This document shows, one piece after another, positions 16,476-24,012 of a stretch of 53,167 nucleotides of DNA. Source of the stretch: an uncultured Lachnospiraceae bacterium (lineage in GTDB: Bacteria; Bacillota; Clostridia; Lachnospirales; Lachnospiraceae); NCBI GenBank assembly GCA_947623185.1, contig CANQGL010000009.1, positions 1-53,167 of the forward strand. The letters are read 5' to 3'. Both the position numbers and the translations under genes were made by a program. The notes under the pieces are model-generated. The model saw only the letters and a list, made by a program, of their open reading frames with translations, was not told the origin of the DNA and ran no database searches. Numbering within the stretch: position 1 is the stretch's first letter; each line of letters starts with the position of its first letter.

Positions 16476-17741
16476 TTATTTGTGTTCGATATAATCGCCG
16501 TTGTCCTCATCGATCCGCGCAAGCTTGATGTAGTCGCGCGTGTCGGGCGAGAGCTTTTTCCGGCGCAGGAAATAATACTGGAACTTCGCCATCACGTCAA
16601 AGACGACCGCCGTGAACGGCACCGCGATGATCATGCCGACAAAGCCGAACAGACCGCCGAACAGCAGGATGGAAAACAGCACCCAGAAGCTCGAAAGCCC
16701 CGTCGAGTTGCCGAGGATCCTCGGGCCGAGAATATTGCCGTCAAACTGCTGCAGGGCAAGGATCAGAAGGATAAAATAGACGCACTTCAGCGGACTGATC
16801 AAAAAAACCAGGATCGCGCTGGGAACGGCCCCGATGAACGGGCCGAAAAACGGGATAATGTTCGTTACGCCGATGATCACGCTGATCAGAAGTTCAAACG
16901 GAAGGCGCAGGATCTTCATCAGGATGAAGCACAGGATCCCGATGATCAGGGAATCGATCAGCTTGCCGATAAAGAATCCTGAGAACACGCGATGAATATA
17001 CCTGAATTCCTCGACCGTTTCATTGGCGATGTGGAGCGGAAGGAACGCGTAGGTCGCCTTTTTCATCTGTGCCGCCAGCGTCTCCTTAATGTTCAGCAGA
17101 TAGACCATGACGATAAAGCCGATGAGCACGTTCATCGCCAGATTGATGAGGCTCCGCACGCCGTTCGTGAGGCTTCCGAAAAGCCGTTCAAGATTGCGCA
17201 GGTTTTCCAGGTTCTGGAGGTTCGGGATCAGTTTTTCGCCCGCCCATGTCTGGAAGGCGTCCACGGACTGCCTGTAGATCTCCAGGATCGTGTCCTCCAG
17301 CGAGGGATTGTTCGCAAACACGTTTGTGATCCATGTCTGGATGTTCTGCACATAGGTCGGCATGGTATTGACGATCCTGACGATGCTCGCGTAGAGCTGT
17401 GGGATCACCAGGCGGATCAGGCCGGAAAAGATAAGGTAGAGGAACAGCGCGCTCGCCGCCGTCGCGGCCGTTCTTCCCGCGGCGCGCACGGTCTTTTCGT
17501 CCCGGACGCGTCCTTTCAGGGCTTTTTCCACGGCACCGCAGACAAAATTATATACCGGCGTCAGCAGGAACGCGAACACGGCCCCGTAAATGATGGGGGC
17601 GAGGATCTCCAGGACCTTGTTCCAGAATTCAAGCAGCGCTCTCCGCTCGATAAACGCAAAGACCACCAGAACCGAGACGGCGATCACCAAAACCGCTGTC
17701 ACGCCTGTGTAAATGTATCGCTGAAACCGCCGGTCCTTCAT
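16476..17741 (-). CDS. AI-2E family transporter (YtvI/PerM-like)
   Basis: 421 residues from the ATG at 17741, which has GGAAAGGA upstream; an in-frame start at 17786 lacks a site. About eight membrane segments are visible with the family's central amphipathic region. Members include TqsA, YtvI and Na+/H+ exchange proteins, so the substrate is open. It is followed 8 nt later by the SpoIID-like gene, and its upstream region contains two structured RNA candidates. Confidence 0.88.
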   Translation of the reverse strand: MKDRRFQRYIYTGVTAVLVIAVSVLVVFAFIERRALLEFWNKVLEILAPIIYGAVFAFLLTPVYNFVCGAVEKALKGRVRDEKTVRAAGRTAATAASALFLYLIFSGLIRLVIPQLYASIVRIVNTMPTYVQNIQTWITNVFANNPSLEDTILEIYRQSVDAFQTWAGEKLIPNLQNLENLRNLERLFGSLTNGVRSLINLAMNVLIGFIVMVYLLNIKETLAAQMKKATYAFLPLHIANETVEEFRYIHRVFSGFFIGKLIDSLIIGILCFILMKILRLPFELLISVIIGVTNIIPFFGPFIGAVPSAILVFLISPLKCVYFILLILALQQFDGNILGPRILGNSTGLSSFWVLFSILLFGGLFGFVGMIIAVPFTAVVFDVMAKFQYYFLRRKKLSPDTRDYIKLARIDEDNGDYIEHK

Positions 17742-17789
17742 CTTCTGATCCTTTCCCGTATGTATTCTGACCTTATGGTTCATCATACC

Positions 17790-18034
17790 GCATTCACTAA
17801 ACTCATCGTTCGCTTCCGCTCCGATTCGTTAAGTGTCTGGGTATTACTCGCACTAAGCTCGCGCATCGCCTTCGGCTTGCATACATTCGCCGGGCCACTC
17901 GGGAAACTCCCGTTTCCCTCGTTCACGGGCTTCGCCCGATGAAACCGTCCAACTCCGAAATTGCCCTCATGCAAGCATGGGCAATTTCCTCCTTGTCCGC
18001 TTTCGCCTGGCTCATTGCTTTCGCGAATATTATA
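17790..18034 (-). ncRNA. Structured, separately promoted element upstream of the AI-2E gene
   Basis: On the minus strand a TATAAT (18029-18034) is followed by a compact run of perfect stems. These are GAAATTGCCC/GGGCAATTTC (17957-17988), CGGGC-GAA-GCCCG (17926-17938) and GGGAAAC/GTTTCCC (17901-17918). Within it an ATG at 18015 opens a 30-codon frame ending at 17923, without a ribosome-binding site. I do not recognise a known RNA class. A dispersed repeat, a leader RNA of the AI-2E gene or a stand-alone small RNA are all possible. Confidence 0.4.
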
Positions 18035-18064
18035 CCATAATTTCAGAAAATTAGAAAGCCCCAA

Positions 18065-18098
18065 CCGAAAGAAAGCAGCGATTTCTCGCTGCTTTTAT
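18065..18098 (-). terminator. Terminator after the 6S RNA candidate
   Basis: AAAGCAGCGA and TCGCTGCTTT form a perfect 10-bp stem with a 4-nt loop. It starts about 10 nt after the closing stem of the 6S-like fold. The tail is CTTTC on the minus strand and TTATCTTT on the plus strand, so it may work in both directions. Confidence 0.6.
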
Positions 18099-18105
18099 CT
18101 TTCGC

Positions 18106-18279
18106 AATCCCAAAATGCCGGTTCCTGCATAATTGACTCCTAGCTTTGCTAGGTGGGCGACCGCATCCAGACTTCTGCCTTCCACTCGGAGGAGGCCTGA
18201 CATCCGCCTGGAAATATAGGAATCCCGTTTGTCATAATGTAGGTTCAAAATAAGCAGGAGTATCGAACATTCCAGGATT
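18106..18279 (-). ncRNA. ssrS: Probable 6S RNA
   Basis: Read on the minus strand, AAUCCUGGAAUG (18268-18279) and CAUUUUGGGAUU (18106-18117) make a continuous 12-bp closing stem including G-U pairs. After a small internal loop, UCCUGC pairs with GCAGGA. A large unpaired central bubble follows. Its 3' side carries a CCUAGC-AAA-GCUAGG hairpin (18139-18153), and an imperfect terminal stem closes the top. This is the architecture of 6S RNA, which mimics an open promoter and binds housekeeping RNA polymerase. A good promoter lies upstream and a terminator downstream. The class call rests on structure and remembered similarity, not on a covariance search. Confidence 0.7.
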
Positions 18280-18326
18280 CGCAACCGATCCGTTTAAAAG
18301 TGCATCCGCTCTTTTCGGATACTCAT

Positions 18327-18355
18327 ATTATACCGCATACCGTACCTTTTTACAA
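18327..18355 (-). promoter_or_regulatory. Promoter of the 6S RNA candidate
   Basis: TTGTAA (-35, 18350-18355) and a perfect TATAAT (-10, 18327-18332) with a 17-bp spacer on the minus strand. The transcript would begin near 18320 with a small ATCCG/CGGAT hairpin. Confidence 0.75.
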
Positions 18356-18408
18356 GTTCCTTTTTTTAGAAAATAAGCAACGGTTTTTAGAAAATAAGCG
18401 GCCGGATC

Positions 18409-19062
18409 CTACATGCCTTTGATGAGCTCCGTGAGCGTCTGCGGCGTGTCCGTCAGCCAGTCCGCTCCCGCTCCCGCCAGTTCCTCGCGGCTTCCGTAGC
18501 CGTAGAGGACGCCGATCGCCTCGACCCCGGCGATGTGCGCGCCCGCGATGTCGTGGCTCCGGTCGCCGACCATCACGATCTCATTCTTATCCGGAAGACC
18601 GCAGCTTTCGACCACATAGTCGATGACGTCGTACTTCTTGATGCGGGTGTTGTCCTCCTTCGCCGCCCCGACAAACGTAAAATATTTTGTCAGGTCGAAA
18701 TGTTCAAGGACGCGCCCGGCGATCCCTTCCGGTTTGGAGGTCGCTATGTAGAGCCTGCGCCCGTCGTCGAGCAGATCCGTCAGCATCTTCTCCACGCCGG
18801 CGTAGGGCGCGTTCTGCTTCCATCCGATGTCGTTATAGTATTCGCGGAAAACCAGGACCGCCTCGCGCGCTTTCGGTTCCGGGAAATCGTAATACTGCAT
18901 GAAGCTCTCATGGAGCGGCGGACCCACGAACGGCCGCAGCGTATTCAGATCCTCCACGATGAATCCGTAGTGGCGGAGCGCATACTGCACGGCGCGGGTG
19001 ATGCCCGGCATGGAATCGGTCAATGTTCCGTCAAGGTCAAAGAAAATATGCTGTTTTCTCAT
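18409..19062 (-). CDS. HAD hydrolase, phosphoglycolate-phosphatase-like
   Basis: 217 residues. Motif I is DLDGT (residues 9-13) with nucleophile Asp9, motif II the TSKPEG segment, and motif IV VGDRSHD for Mg2+ binding. The helical cap lies between residues about 17 and 85. The length and motifs match the Gph/PpaX group, which dephosphorylates phosphoglycolate or pyrophosphate. The exact substrate cannot be read. It stands alone between the 6S candidate and a short tandem repeat. Confidence 0.88.
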   Translation of the reverse strand: MRKQHIFFDLDGTLTDSMPGITRAVQYALRHYGFIVEDLNTLRPFVGPPLHESFMQYYDFPEPKAREAVLVFREYYNDIGWKQNAPYAGVEKMLTDLLDDGRRLYIATSKPEGIAGRVLEHFDLTKYFTFVGAAKEDNTRIKKYDVIDYVVESCGLPDKNEIVMVGDRSHDIAGAHIAGVEAIGVLYGYGSREELAGAGADWLTDTPQTLTELIKGM

Positions 19063-19154
19063 TCGGGTACCCCTTTGCTAAAGACTACCTTTATTACACC
19101 ATACCCCGCGGAAATTGTCAATTTGTTTCCGAGATCTCCCGCGCAGATGGCGTT

Positions 19155-19250
19155 CTCCGTCTGTTCCAAGAATTCCCGCGCGCCGTTTCCTCCGCCTGTT
19201 CCAAAAATTCCCGCACGCCGCTTCCTCCGTCTGTTCCGGCATCTCCCGCT
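19155..19250. repeat. 35-bp tandem repeat, about 2.7 copies
   Basis: Units of the form CTCCGTCTGTTCC...GCGCCGTTTC start at 19155, 19190 and 19225 and differ at a few positions. They lie in the non-coding gap between the HAD gene and the SleB-like gene. No open frame spans them convincingly. Confidence 0.75.
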
Positions 19251-19285
19251 TTTTCCTGTTTACTGAGGCCGTTCCCGGATCCTTC

Positions 19286-20134
19286 CTACCGGAAAAATTC
19301 GTGTCCATCGTGCTCGAACAGGTATTCCAGATGGCTGTCGAACCAGCGCACGTTTTTCTTCGCCGCCGTCCGGCGGTTCATGAAATACAACGCTCCCTGC
19401 GAATAGTCTTCTCCGGCCAGCGCCCGGTCGACCGCCTCCACCGTCTTTTCCGTTACCCTGCAGGTGTTGATCGTCCCGTTCCCCACCGGCGAGAACTGCT
19501 GCCGCTCATAGACGACTCCGGTTATCGTGTTCGGGAACTGACTGCTGCGAACGCGATTCATGACGACATTGGCGACTAAAATGCGCCCCTTCATATCGCA
19601 GTCTCCCGCTTCCGCCTGGACGATCCTCTGCAGGACGCGGTAGTCATTCGCCGTATAGGAGATCGCCCCTGCCGAGGCCGGTTTTGTCTCCGGTTCCGTT
19701 TCGGGTTCCGTCTCCGCGCCGCTTACGGCGCTTTCCGGGCGTTCCTCTCCGTTTTTCTCCGTTCCGCCGCTTTCCTGCGTATTTTGTATCTCTGTGTTCT
19801 CCGGTTTCTCCGTTTCCCTGTTCTGTTCTTCAAATCCGGGGCCGATCCCCCGCTTTTTCTCTGTCGCAGCTTCGGTCCCGGTCAGGGTTTCTTCCTTCGT
19901 CTGCTCCAGTTCAGTTTCCGCCGCGTCCGACGCCGCTCTCACATACGCGAGTGCAGCCAGCACATCCCTCGTGCTTCCGAAAGAGTCGTTCGCTGCAAAC
20001 GTAACCACCGTCATGACCGCTATTCCTGCCGTCAGTACGACCGCTCCCCGGCGCGCGCGTTCAGACGCCGTCCGGAAAAGCGTTTTTACGAATCGGAAAA
20101 CTGTCCGGAGAAATGAGTTCCACATCTGTTTCAT
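19286..20134 (-). CDS. SleB/CwlJ-type cell wall hydrolase (Hydrolase_2)
   Basis: 282 residues from the ATG at 20134, which has AGAGGA upstream; an ATG at 20155 has no site. A membrane anchor lies at about residues 31-50. A long Glu/Thr/Pro-rich disordered linker follows, then the C-terminal hydrolase domain (about 165-282). This carries the QRIVQAEAGD motif with its catalytic Glu, and NVVMNRV. Family members cleave cortex peptidoglycan at germination or act in vegetative wall turnover. The transmembrane anchor and linker argue for a surface-tethered enzyme rather than a spore-core one. Confidence 0.88.
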   Translation of the reverse strand: MKQMWNSFLRTVFRFVKTLFRTASERARRGAVVLTAGIAVMTVVTFAANDSFGSTRDVLAALAYVRAASDAAETELEQTKEETLTGTEAATEKKRGIGPGFEEQNRETEKPENTEIQNTQESGGTEKNGEERPESAVSGAETEPETEPETKPASAGAISYTANDYRVLQRIVQAEAGDCDMKGRILVANVVMNRVRSSQFPNTITGVVYERQQFSPVGNGTINTCRVTEKTVEAVDRALAGEDYSQGALYFMNRRTAAKKNVRWFDSHLEYLFEHDGHEFFR

Positions 20135-20199
20135 GGATCTTCCTCTTTTCTCCATCTGCCAATGGTTATGATTCCCGGCGTTCCCGCCGGTTGACTGTG

Positions 20200-20229
20200 A
20201 TTATAGAGGACGACCCGTGTGAAAGTCAA
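20200..20229 (-). promoter_or_regulatory. Promoter of the SleB-like gene
   Basis: TTGACT (20224-20229) and TATAAT (20200-20205), 18-bp spacer, minus strand. A CCGGCG-GGAA-CGCCGG hairpin (20175-20190) with a GNRA loop lies in the short leader. Confidence 0.7.
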
Positions 20230-20481
20230 GATATGTTTTTCATTTTTGTTACATTTTTACTTCATAATTTTTAAAAATATATTTCATTTTTGCACATCAT
20301 CCAAAGATTATCCCCAAATAATACTGGTTTTTTGGACAGAATGACATTCCTGTTTTTTAAAATTTATTACAATTTTGTTAAATATATTCCCGCTTGACTT
20401 TTTCCCCCGTTTCTGGCTTACTAATATTAGACGCCAAAGCCGCGCACGCGGCGTTATCGAAATACGGAAAGGACCTTGAAC
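20230..20481. other. AT-rich intergenic region between sleB-like gene and yitT
   Basis: About 250 bp that are markedly more AT-rich than the surroundings, with long T and A runs and no credible gene. A TTGACT at 20394 could be the -35 of yitT, but no -10 at normal spacing is convincing. Confidence 0.5.
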
Positions 20482-21357
20482 ATGAAAAAACAAGCGGTTT
20501 TCGTCCGGGAATTTGCCCTTGATCTGGTTGCCGACATCATCTGCGGTCTCCTTCAGGGGATCGGACTTCACTGTTTCATCGACAGCATCGACATTGCCCC
20601 CGGCGGGGCGAGCGGTCTGGCAATTCTCCTCAACCGGCTCACAGCGGTTCCGATCGGATTCGCGACCCTGCTGATCAACATCCCGCTCCTGATCTCGGCC
20701 TGGGTCTACCTCGGGAAGCAGAAAACGATCCGCACGCTAAAGACCGTTCTGATCGTGACGCTGACCCTCGATTTTATCATCACGCCGTATGTTCCGGTCT
20801 ATACCGGCGATAAGATGCTCTCCTGCCTTTTCGGCGGGATCCTTGTCGGCGCCAGCCTCGCGGTCGCCTTCCTGCGCGGCTCCACCACCGGCGGCGGCGA
20901 TATCATGGCAAAGCTGCTCCAGAAATTCCGGCCGCATATGCAGACCGGCTTCGCGGTGATGCTCACGGACATGACGATCATCGGCGCTTCCATGCTGGTA
21001 TTCCGCAACATCGAATCCGGTCTTTACGGTCTGATCACCATGACCGTGTCGTCCTATGTGATCGACCTTCTGCTTTACGGCCAGAACCGCAGCACGATGA
21101 TCACCGTGATCTCGCCGCGTTCGCATGAGATCGCAGCCGAGCTGATGGATAAGCTCGGCCACGGCTGTACCATGTTCAAGAGCCGCGGAGCATACTCGGG
21201 GACCGAGGGCGAGACCGTGATCTGTGTCATGGACCGCAAGCAGTTCTACCGGGCGAAAAAGATCGTTTACGGGATCGATAAAGACGCTTTCGTGATCGTA
21301 TCGGAAGCGAAGGAGGTTTACGGGGAAGGCTTTCTGGCGTCCGACTGGGAGGTCTGA
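20482..21357 (+). CDS. yitT: YitT family membrane protein (DUF161/DUF2179)
   Basis: 291 residues from the ATG at 20482 (AAAGGA 8 nt upstream); a TTG two codons earlier is possible. Five or six membrane segments occupy residues about 10-190. The conserved APGGASGLA and RGSTTGGGDI motifs of the YitT family are present. A C-terminal soluble DUF2179 domain (about 215-285) with SRGAYSGTEGE follows. The molecular function of the family is not established. It is followed by a strong terminator, so it is probably monocistronic. Confidence 0.9.
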   Translation: MKKQAVFVREFALDLVADIICGLLQGIGLHCFIDSIDIAPGGASGLAILLNRLTAVPIGFATLLINIPLLISAWVYLGKQKTIRTLKTVLIVTLTLDFIITPYVPVYTGDKMLSCLFGGILVGASLAVAFLRGSTTGGGDIMAKLLQKFRPHMQTGFAVMLTDMTIIGASMLVFRNIESGLYGLITMTVSSYVIDLLLYGQNRSTMITVISPRSHEIAAELMDKLGHGCTMFKSRGAYSGTEGETVICVMDRKQFYRAKKIVYGIDKDAFVIVSEAKEVYGEGFLASDWEV

Positions 21358-21398
21358 CAGAAACCATTCCAATGTGACAGGAATCCCCTTAAAATGCG

Positions 21399-21446
21399 CG
21401 ACCGCCGCGGCAGGAGCAAGATCTCTGTCGCGGCGGTCGTTTTTTG
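21399..21446 (+). terminator. Intrinsic terminator of yitT
   Basis: CGACCGCCGCG and CGCGGCGGTCG form a perfect 11-bp stem followed by TTTTTT. It also lies 20 bp beyond the end of the convergent nrdD gene and may serve it on the minus strand, with a weaker T run. Confidence 0.9.
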
Positions 21447-21466
21447 TCTTATGTATAATTTGTCTG

Positions 21467-23884
21467 TTATCTCTCGGAATCGACATATTTCTTGATGTTC
21501 GAGGCGTTCACGAACTTGCGGATCTCTCCGTCATGCACGATCACCAGCGTCGGCGCCTGCATGATGCCGAGCGCGTCGGAAAGCTCGGGGTTCTCCTCCG
21601 CATCCACGATCTCGTACTCCTCGTTCTCAAGGAACTTTTTGGCGATCTTGCAGTTCGGGCAGGTCTTCGTCGTAAAGAGGTAAACTCCGTTCTTTACCGG
21701 GATCTCCTGCGGCTCCGCTACGGCCGTCGCCGTCTTTTTAAGCTCCTCCTGGGCCTCCAGAACGGCCTGCGAGACCTGCTTCGACGCCTCCGGATTCTTC
21801 TTTAACACGGAGTTTCCGACGTCGTAGAGCTTTCTTTCCTTGTACTCCTGCACCTTGCCGTCGTTCCAGTTCTGTACCGGACGGTAGTATCCGGTGATCC
21901 GGCTGTAGACCTCGGCCTTTTCGCCGCAGACCGGGCAGGTGAAGTGCTCGCCGGTCAGATAGCCGTGCTCGCGGCAGATCGAGTAGGTCGGGGACAGCGT
22001 ATAGTACGGAAGTCGGTAATTCTCGGCGATCGTGCGCACCAGCTTGGCCGCCGCCTTCCAGTCGGGCATCTTCTCTCCGAGGAACGCGTGGAACACGGTG
22101 CCGGAGGTGTAGAGCGTCTGCAGCTCATCCTGGATATCGAGCGCGTCGAACACATCGGACGTGTAGGATACCGGCAGGTGGGAGCTGTTCGTGTAGTACG
22201 GAGTGCCGTTCTCGGAGCAGCCAGCCGTGATGATATCCGGATAGCGCTCCTTGTCGTGCTTGGCGAGACGGTAGGTCGTGGACTCCGCCGGGGTCGCCTC
22301 AAGGTTGTAGAGGTCGCCGTACATCTCCTGGTAGGTGATGAGGCGGTCGCGCATGTGATTCAGGACTTCCTTCGTGAACTGCTGGGCCTCTGGGCTCACC
22401 AGGTCTTTGCGGATCCACTTCGCGTTCAGGCAGGCTTCGTTCATGCCGATCAGGCCGATCGTCGAGAAGTGGTTCTCGAAGGTGCCCAGGTAGCGCTTGG
22501 TATACGGATAAAGGCCGCTGTCCAGAAGCTTGGTGATGACTTCGCGCTTGGTCTTTAAGGAGCGGGCCGCCAGATCCATCATGTGATCCAGCCTCTCGTA
22601 GAAATCTTCCTCATTCTTCGCCAGGTAGGCGATACGCGGCATATTGATCGTAACGACGCCGACCGATCCGGTGCTCTCGCCGGAGCCGAAGAATCCGCCG
22701 GTCTTCTTGCGCAGTTCGCGCAGGTCGAGGCGCAGGCGGCAGCACATGCTGCGGATATCGCTGGGCTTCATATCGCTGTTGATATAGTTGGAGAAATACG
22801 GGGTGCCGTACTTTGCGGTCATCTCAAACAGCAGGCGGTTGTTCAGGTTATCGGACCAGTCGAACTCCTTGGTGATCGAGTAGGTCGGGATCGGATACTG
22901 GAAGCCGCGGCCGTTCGCGTCGCCTTCGATCATCGTCTCGATGAAGGCGCGGTTGATCATATCCATCTCCGGCTTGCAGTCGCCGTAGGTGAAATCCATC
23001 TCTTTTCCGCCGACGATCGCCGGAAGGTTCGCCATGTCGTCCGGCACGGTCCAGTCGAGTGTGATGTTGGAGAACGGAGCCTGCGTGCCCCAGCGGCTCG
23101 GCGTGTTGACGCCGTAGATGAAGGACTCGACGCACTTCTTTACCGCCGGATAGTCCAGGTTGTCCACGCGGACGAACGGGGCAAGGTAGGTGTCAAACGA
23201 CGAGAACGCCTGCGCGCCCGCCCACTCGTTCTGCATGATGCCGAGGAAGTTCACCATCTGGTTGCAGAGCACGGAGAGGTGCTTTGCCGGAGAAGAGGTG
23301 ATCTTTCCGGGGATCCCGCCGAGACCTTCCTGGATCAGCTGCTTTAAGGACCAGCCTGCGCAGTAACCGGTCAGCATGGACAGGTCATGGAGATGAAGGT
23401 CCGCGTTTCTGTGCGCGGCCGCGATCTCCGCGTCGTAGATCTCGGACAGCCAGTAGTTGGCCGTGATCGCGCCGGAGTTGCTTAAGATCAGGCCGCCGAC
23501 CGAATAGGTGACGGTGGAGTTCTCCTTCACGCGCCAGTCCTCGACCTTGACATAACTGTTGACGACGTCCTTGTAGTCAAGGATCGTGGTCTTCATGTTG
23601 CGGATCCTCTCGCGCTGTTTTCTATATAAAATGTAAGCCTTGGCCACGTCGGTGTAGCCCGTCTCCTCGAGAACGTGCTCGACGCTGTCCTGGATCTCCT
23701 CGACGGAGATCTGGCCGTCGCGCATCTTGGACTGGAAGTCCGCCGTGACGCGCAGAGCCAGCAGTTCAAGGATCTCGTCGCTGTACACCTTCTTTGTGGC
23801 CTTGAAAGCCTTCCTGATTGCTTCCGTGATCTTGTTCAGATTGAATTCCGCGATCTCCCCATCGCGCTTGATGACCTGTATCAT
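21467..23884 (-). CDS. nrdD: Anaerobic (class III) ribonucleotide reductase with fused C-terminal redoxin
   Basis: 805 residues. An N-terminal ATP cone (about 1-90) for allosteric control precedes the ten-stranded catalytic barrel. The barrel has SMCCRLRLD near 385-393 for the substrate-radical Cys, Zn cysteines in CPVCG, and the glycyl-radical loop SRITGYYRPV with Gly665. Residues about 731-805 form an added thioredoxin/glutaredoxin-like domain with CPNC (742-745) and a cis-Pro (QAPT, 778). This is the redoxin-dependent NrdD type rather than the formate-using E. coli type (inference from motifs). It has its own promoter with two NrdR boxes and no nrdG beside it, so it presumably uses the activase encoded at 28560-29048. 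Confidence 0.93.
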   Translation of the reverse strand: MIQVIKRDGEIAEFNLNKITEAIRKAFKATKKVYSDEILELLALRVTADFQSKMRDGQISVEEIQDSVEHVLEETGYTDVAKAYILYRKQRERIRNMKTTILDYKDVVNSYVKVEDWRVKENSTVTYSVGGLILSNSGAITANYWLSEIYDAEIAAAHRNADLHLHDLSMLTGYCAGWSLKQLIQEGLGGIPGKITSSPAKHLSVLCNQMVNFLGIMQNEWAGAQAFSSFDTYLAPFVRVDNLDYPAVKKCVESFIYGVNTPSRWGTQAPFSNITLDWTVPDDMANLPAIVGGKEMDFTYGDCKPEMDMINRAFIETMIEGDANGRGFQYPIPTYSITKEFDWSDNLNNRLLFEMTAKYGTPYFSNYINSDMKPSDIRSMCCRLRLDLRELRKKTGGFFGSGESTGSVGVVTINMPRIAYLAKNEEDFYERLDHMMDLAARSLKTKREVITKLLDSGLYPYTKRYLGTFENHFSTIGLIGMNEACLNAKWIRKDLVSPEAQQFTKEVLNHMRDRLITYQEMYGDLYNLEATPAESTTYRLAKHDKERYPDIITAGCSENGTPYYTNSSHLPVSYTSDVFDALDIQDELQTLYTSGTVFHAFLGEKMPDWKAAAKLVRTIAENYRLPYYTLSPTYSICREHGYLTGEHFTCPVCGEKAEVYSRITGYYRPVQNWNDGKVQEYKERKLYDVGNSVLKKNPEASKQVSQAVLEAQEELKKTATAVAEPQEIPVKNGVYLFTTKTCPNCKIAKKFLENEEYEIVDAEENPELSDALGIMQAPTLVIVHDGEIRKFVNASNIKKYVDSER

Positions 23885-23930
23885 AGTGCTTTCCCCTTTC
23901 TCAAATGTTTCAAAAAAACGGCTGAGATTT

Positions 23931-23959
23931 ATTATAGCAGAAAGGAATTAAAAACACAA
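23931..23959 (-). promoter_or_regulatory. Promoter of the redoxin-fused nrdD
   Basis: TTGTGT (23954-23959) and TATAAT (23931-23936) with a 17-bp spacer on the minus strand. The -35 lies inside the promoter-proximal NrdR box, so repressor and polymerase would compete. Confidence 0.8.
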
Positions 23960-23969
23960 TATCTAGTTT
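23954..23969. promoter_or_regulatory. NrdR box 1
   Basis: ACACAATATCTAGTTT matches 13 of 16 positions of the NrdR box consensus ACACWATATATWGTGT and overlaps the -35 hexamer. Confidence 0.8.
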
Positions 23970-23983
23970 CAAATTTTTACCGA

Positions 23984-23999
23984 AAACCAGATATTGTGT
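23984..23999. promoter_or_regulatory. NrdR box 2
   Basis: AAACCAGATATTGTGT also matches 13 of 16 consensus positions. It starts exactly 30 bp from box 1, three helical turns, which is the spacing known for paired NrdR boxes. Confidence 0.8.
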
Positions 24000-24012
24000 C
24001 TAATTTCGAATG

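Noticed and set aside
17783-18064. 93-codon minus-strand open frame in the structured region
   Set aside because: It runs through the hairpins and the promoter of the structured element and has no RBS. Its composition looks like translated structural RNA or repeat.
18051-18284. 77-codon minus-strand open frame
   Set aside because: It overlaps the 6S-like RNA fold and its terminator almost exactly, which explains the region better.
20394-20427. yitT promoter (TTGACT with TAATAT)
   Set aside because: The spacing is 22 bp, too long for a standard promoter, and shorter spacings give poor -10 matches.
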